Source: Shinella sp. CPCC 101442 (GTDB taxonomy: Bacteria > Pseudomonadota > Alphaproteobacteria > Rhizobiales > Rhizobiaceae). From it: DNA of 64,000 nt. The position numbers were made by a program, and so were the translations under genes. The stretch is from the NCBI RefSeq assembly GCF_024704725.1, contig NZ_JALIQS010000003.1:186001-250000 (forward strand). The letters are read 5' to 3'. How positions within the stretch are numbered: the stretch's first letter is position 1; each line of letters opens with the position of its first letter. The notes beneath the pieces are model-generated. The model did not search any database and was not told the DNA's origin. It saw nothing but the letters and a program-made list of their open reading frames with translations. Below, one piece after another: positions 62,654-64,000 of this stretch.

Positions 62654-63244
62654 ATGGAACACACGACCCCGGATCCCGCATTGTTCAGCCATGTACGGGT
62701 CGTCATCGGCATGGTGGTCAGTCTCAGCATTGCCCGCATCCTGACGGGCATCGCACTCCTGGTCCAGCATCCCGGCAAGGTGAAGCCCTACCCCGTGCAT
62801 CTGGCCTGGGCAGGCTTCCTCCTGCTGTTCCTGCTGCATTTCTGGTGGTGGGAGTTCCGCCTGCAGGCACTGACGACGATCGGCTTCGGCGTCTATCTCT
62901 TCCTGATCAGTTTTTGCTGCCTGTTTTTCCTGCTCGCCGTGCTGCTCTTCCCCACCGTGCTCGACGACTATGCCGGCTACGAAGACTACTTCTATTCGCG
63001 CCGCAAATGGTTCTTCGGTGTCTTCGCGCTGGTCTTCGCCGTCGATCTGCTCGACACCGCCCTGAAGGGCGAAGCTTATTTCGGGTCTTTCGGCTACGAA
63101 TACCCGTTGCGCAACGCCGTCTTCATCGTGCTTTGCCTTGTCGCCGCCTGGACAGCCAGCCGCCGCTACCACACCACCTTCGTGACCCTGGGCATCCTCT
63201 ACCAGCTCAGCTGGATCTTTCGTGCGTTCGACATGCTGGAATAG
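62654..63244 (+). CDS. integral membrane protein, function unknown
   Basis: A 196-residue protein with about five hydrophobic helices: VVIGMVVSLSIARILTGIALL, HLAWAGFLLLFLLHFWWWEF, IGFGVYLFLISFCCLFFLLAVLLF and two further ones. An acidic YAGYEDYFYSRRKWFF loop lies on one side. No family is recognised. AGAGG precedes the ATG at 62654; a TTG seven codons upstream overlaps the previous stop. Its stop is immediately followed by the stop of a broken gene on the other strand. Confidence 0.75.
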   Translation: MEHTTPDPALFSHVRVVIGMVVSLSIARILTGIALLVQHPGKVKPYPVHLAWAGFLLLFLLHFWWWEFRLQALTTIGFGVYLFLISFCCLFFLLAVLLFPTVLDDYAGYEDYFYSRRKWFFGVFALVFAVDLLDTALKGEAYFGSFGYEYPLRNAVFIVLCLVAAWTASRRYHTTFVTLGILYQLSWIFRAFDMLE

Positions 63245-63983
63245 CTAGCCGCGCAGATAGGCGGCCCGCTTGTCGAAGCCCAACCCGGGAAAGACCGAGG
63301 TTTCCAGATCGTGCGCGGATACGCCGAACTGCTGGTAAAGCATGGACGCCGCCAGTTTCGCGACGGCGGGATGCCGGCGCTCCGCTTTTCCTCGTCCGCG
63401 CGAATCCGGTCGGAAAACATGTCCGTCTCCGTCTCCCTCGCTTCGCGAGGGACCATCGCAAAGGCGGGATCGTTCCGGTAAAGTCGGACGAAGAAGGCCT
63501 GCTCGTCCTCGGTAAAGGCCAGATCAGCGCGCCCCGATTTCAGCCCGACCGGCGAACTCGGCCCCATCGAACGAATCTGATCGAGGTAATCCAGCATGGT
63601 CGGGTGCAGCACGAAAGCTCTCGGGAGGTCGGAGAAGCGCCCCGCTAGATGCGGTCGTATCGCCTCCGCTTCATACAGTGCCGCCAGGATACGAACAGCT
63701 GTGCTCTTGAGGGTGTTGATCGAGAAGTGATCGCTCCAAAAGGAGGAGAGCCGCTCGAAGAAACCATTCGGGGAGAAGACGGCCTGTCGGGCCTTCAGAT
63801 GGCGGTCGCGCTGCAAGGCATTCCCAACAACAATGCTGTACCGATTGATGCGCCGTTCGCCCACGACCTGCAGCATATTGTTGTTACGCACCCTCGTATA
63901 GGAGAGTAGAACATCGCGACAGGCGGGAAACCTGGCGCGACGCCCCTCGATGCCATGGTAGCGAAGGTTGTTGTCACGCGTGC
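63245..63983 (-). pseudogene. broken DUF1800 gene joined to an unrelated C-terminal segment
   Basis: The open stretch begins as a DUF1800 N-terminal half: GFFERLSSFWSDHFSINTLKST, EAEAIRPHLAGRFSDL and SMGPSSPVGLKSG are the family blocks. Where DUF1800 proteins continue with GLNENLARE, the sequence turns instead into FTEDEQAFFVRLYRNDPAFAM, which I do not recognise. Past RIRADEE the frame is lost: adding one base in the AAAA run (plus strand TTTT at 63386-63389) restores a sensible end, HPAVAKLAASMLYQQFGV to AYLRG and a stop at 63245. Upstream, a stop near 63984 separates it from any DUF1800 beginning. The gene is truncated, fused and frameshifted. Confidence 0.7.
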
Positions 63984-64000
63984 CTCATCCGTTCGATGTC

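Overview
The window is GC-rich chromosomal DNA from an alphaproteobacterium, most likely a member of the Rhizobiaceae (Rhizobium, Ensifer/Sinorhizobium, Agrobacterium or Shinella type). The basis is gene content and neighbourhood: a class II (plant-type) DAHP synthase, the series gor - DUF2059 - rpiA - gph - L,D-transpeptidase - fumC, a rhizobial usg protein, TadE/TadG proteins and many families typical of this group. The genus is not fixed by the sequence alone. No rRNA, tRNA, insertion sequence, phage or CRISPR array was seen. Genes are tightly packed on both strands, often with ATGA start/stop overlaps.

Layout. 1-2.5 kb: end of a DUF1003 protein, then a TadE/TadG pair. 2.5-7.3 kb: GFA-type enzyme, DAHP synthase, LysR regulator and glutathione reductase. 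7.5-14 kb: small secreted protein, DUF2059 protein, rpiA, phosphoglycolate phosphatase, a large L,D-transpeptidase, fumC. 14-19 kb: a diguanylate cyclase and an envelope group (small L,D-transpeptidase, CAP-RTX exoprotein, M15 peptidase, secreted small protein). 19-25 kb: FMN-type flavoprotein, alpha/beta hydrolase divergent from a MarR regulator, then LtrA, TMEM175 and a CPA2 antiporter. 25-32 kb: moaA, mobA and mobB for molybdenum cofactor, interspersed with a secreted protein, a large chemoreceptor and a DMT exporter. 32-39 kb: a sulfatase-like membrane transferase and two tandem OmpA-domain proteins with long glutamine/charged repeat tracts. 39-42 kb: polar amino-acid ABC transporter without a local ATPase, usg and a DUF2270 protein. 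42-49 kb: methyltransferase, dehydrogenase and AlkD, Lrp regulator, a glycosylase-nuclease pair, histidine kinase, diacylglycerol kinase. 49-53 kb: cobT and cobS (cobalamin lower-ligand assembly), DUF1289, a retropepsin-like protease, and a TetR/reductase divergent pair. 53-64 kb: VOC proteins, MFS and ABC-2 transporters, a GST, an extensin-family lipoprotein, a second chemoreceptor, a thioesterase, a membrane protein and a broken DUF1800 gene running towards the right edge.

The genes are mostly housekeeping, with an envelope theme: two L,D-transpeptidases, an M15 peptidase, two OmpA-type peptidoglycan-binding proteins, an extensin-family lipoprotein and a sulfatase-like transferase. The most unusual signals are the two tandem OmpA proteins with internal repeats of 24-25 and 13 residues, and a gene-free stretch near 57.2-57.5 kb that folds into many nested hairpins closed by a long-range 9-bp helix and ends in a strong intrinsic terminator. 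The second looks like an undescribed structured RNA or an attenuating leader. The DUF1800 remnant at the right end, joined to a foreign C-terminal segment with its own frameshift, shows local gene decay.
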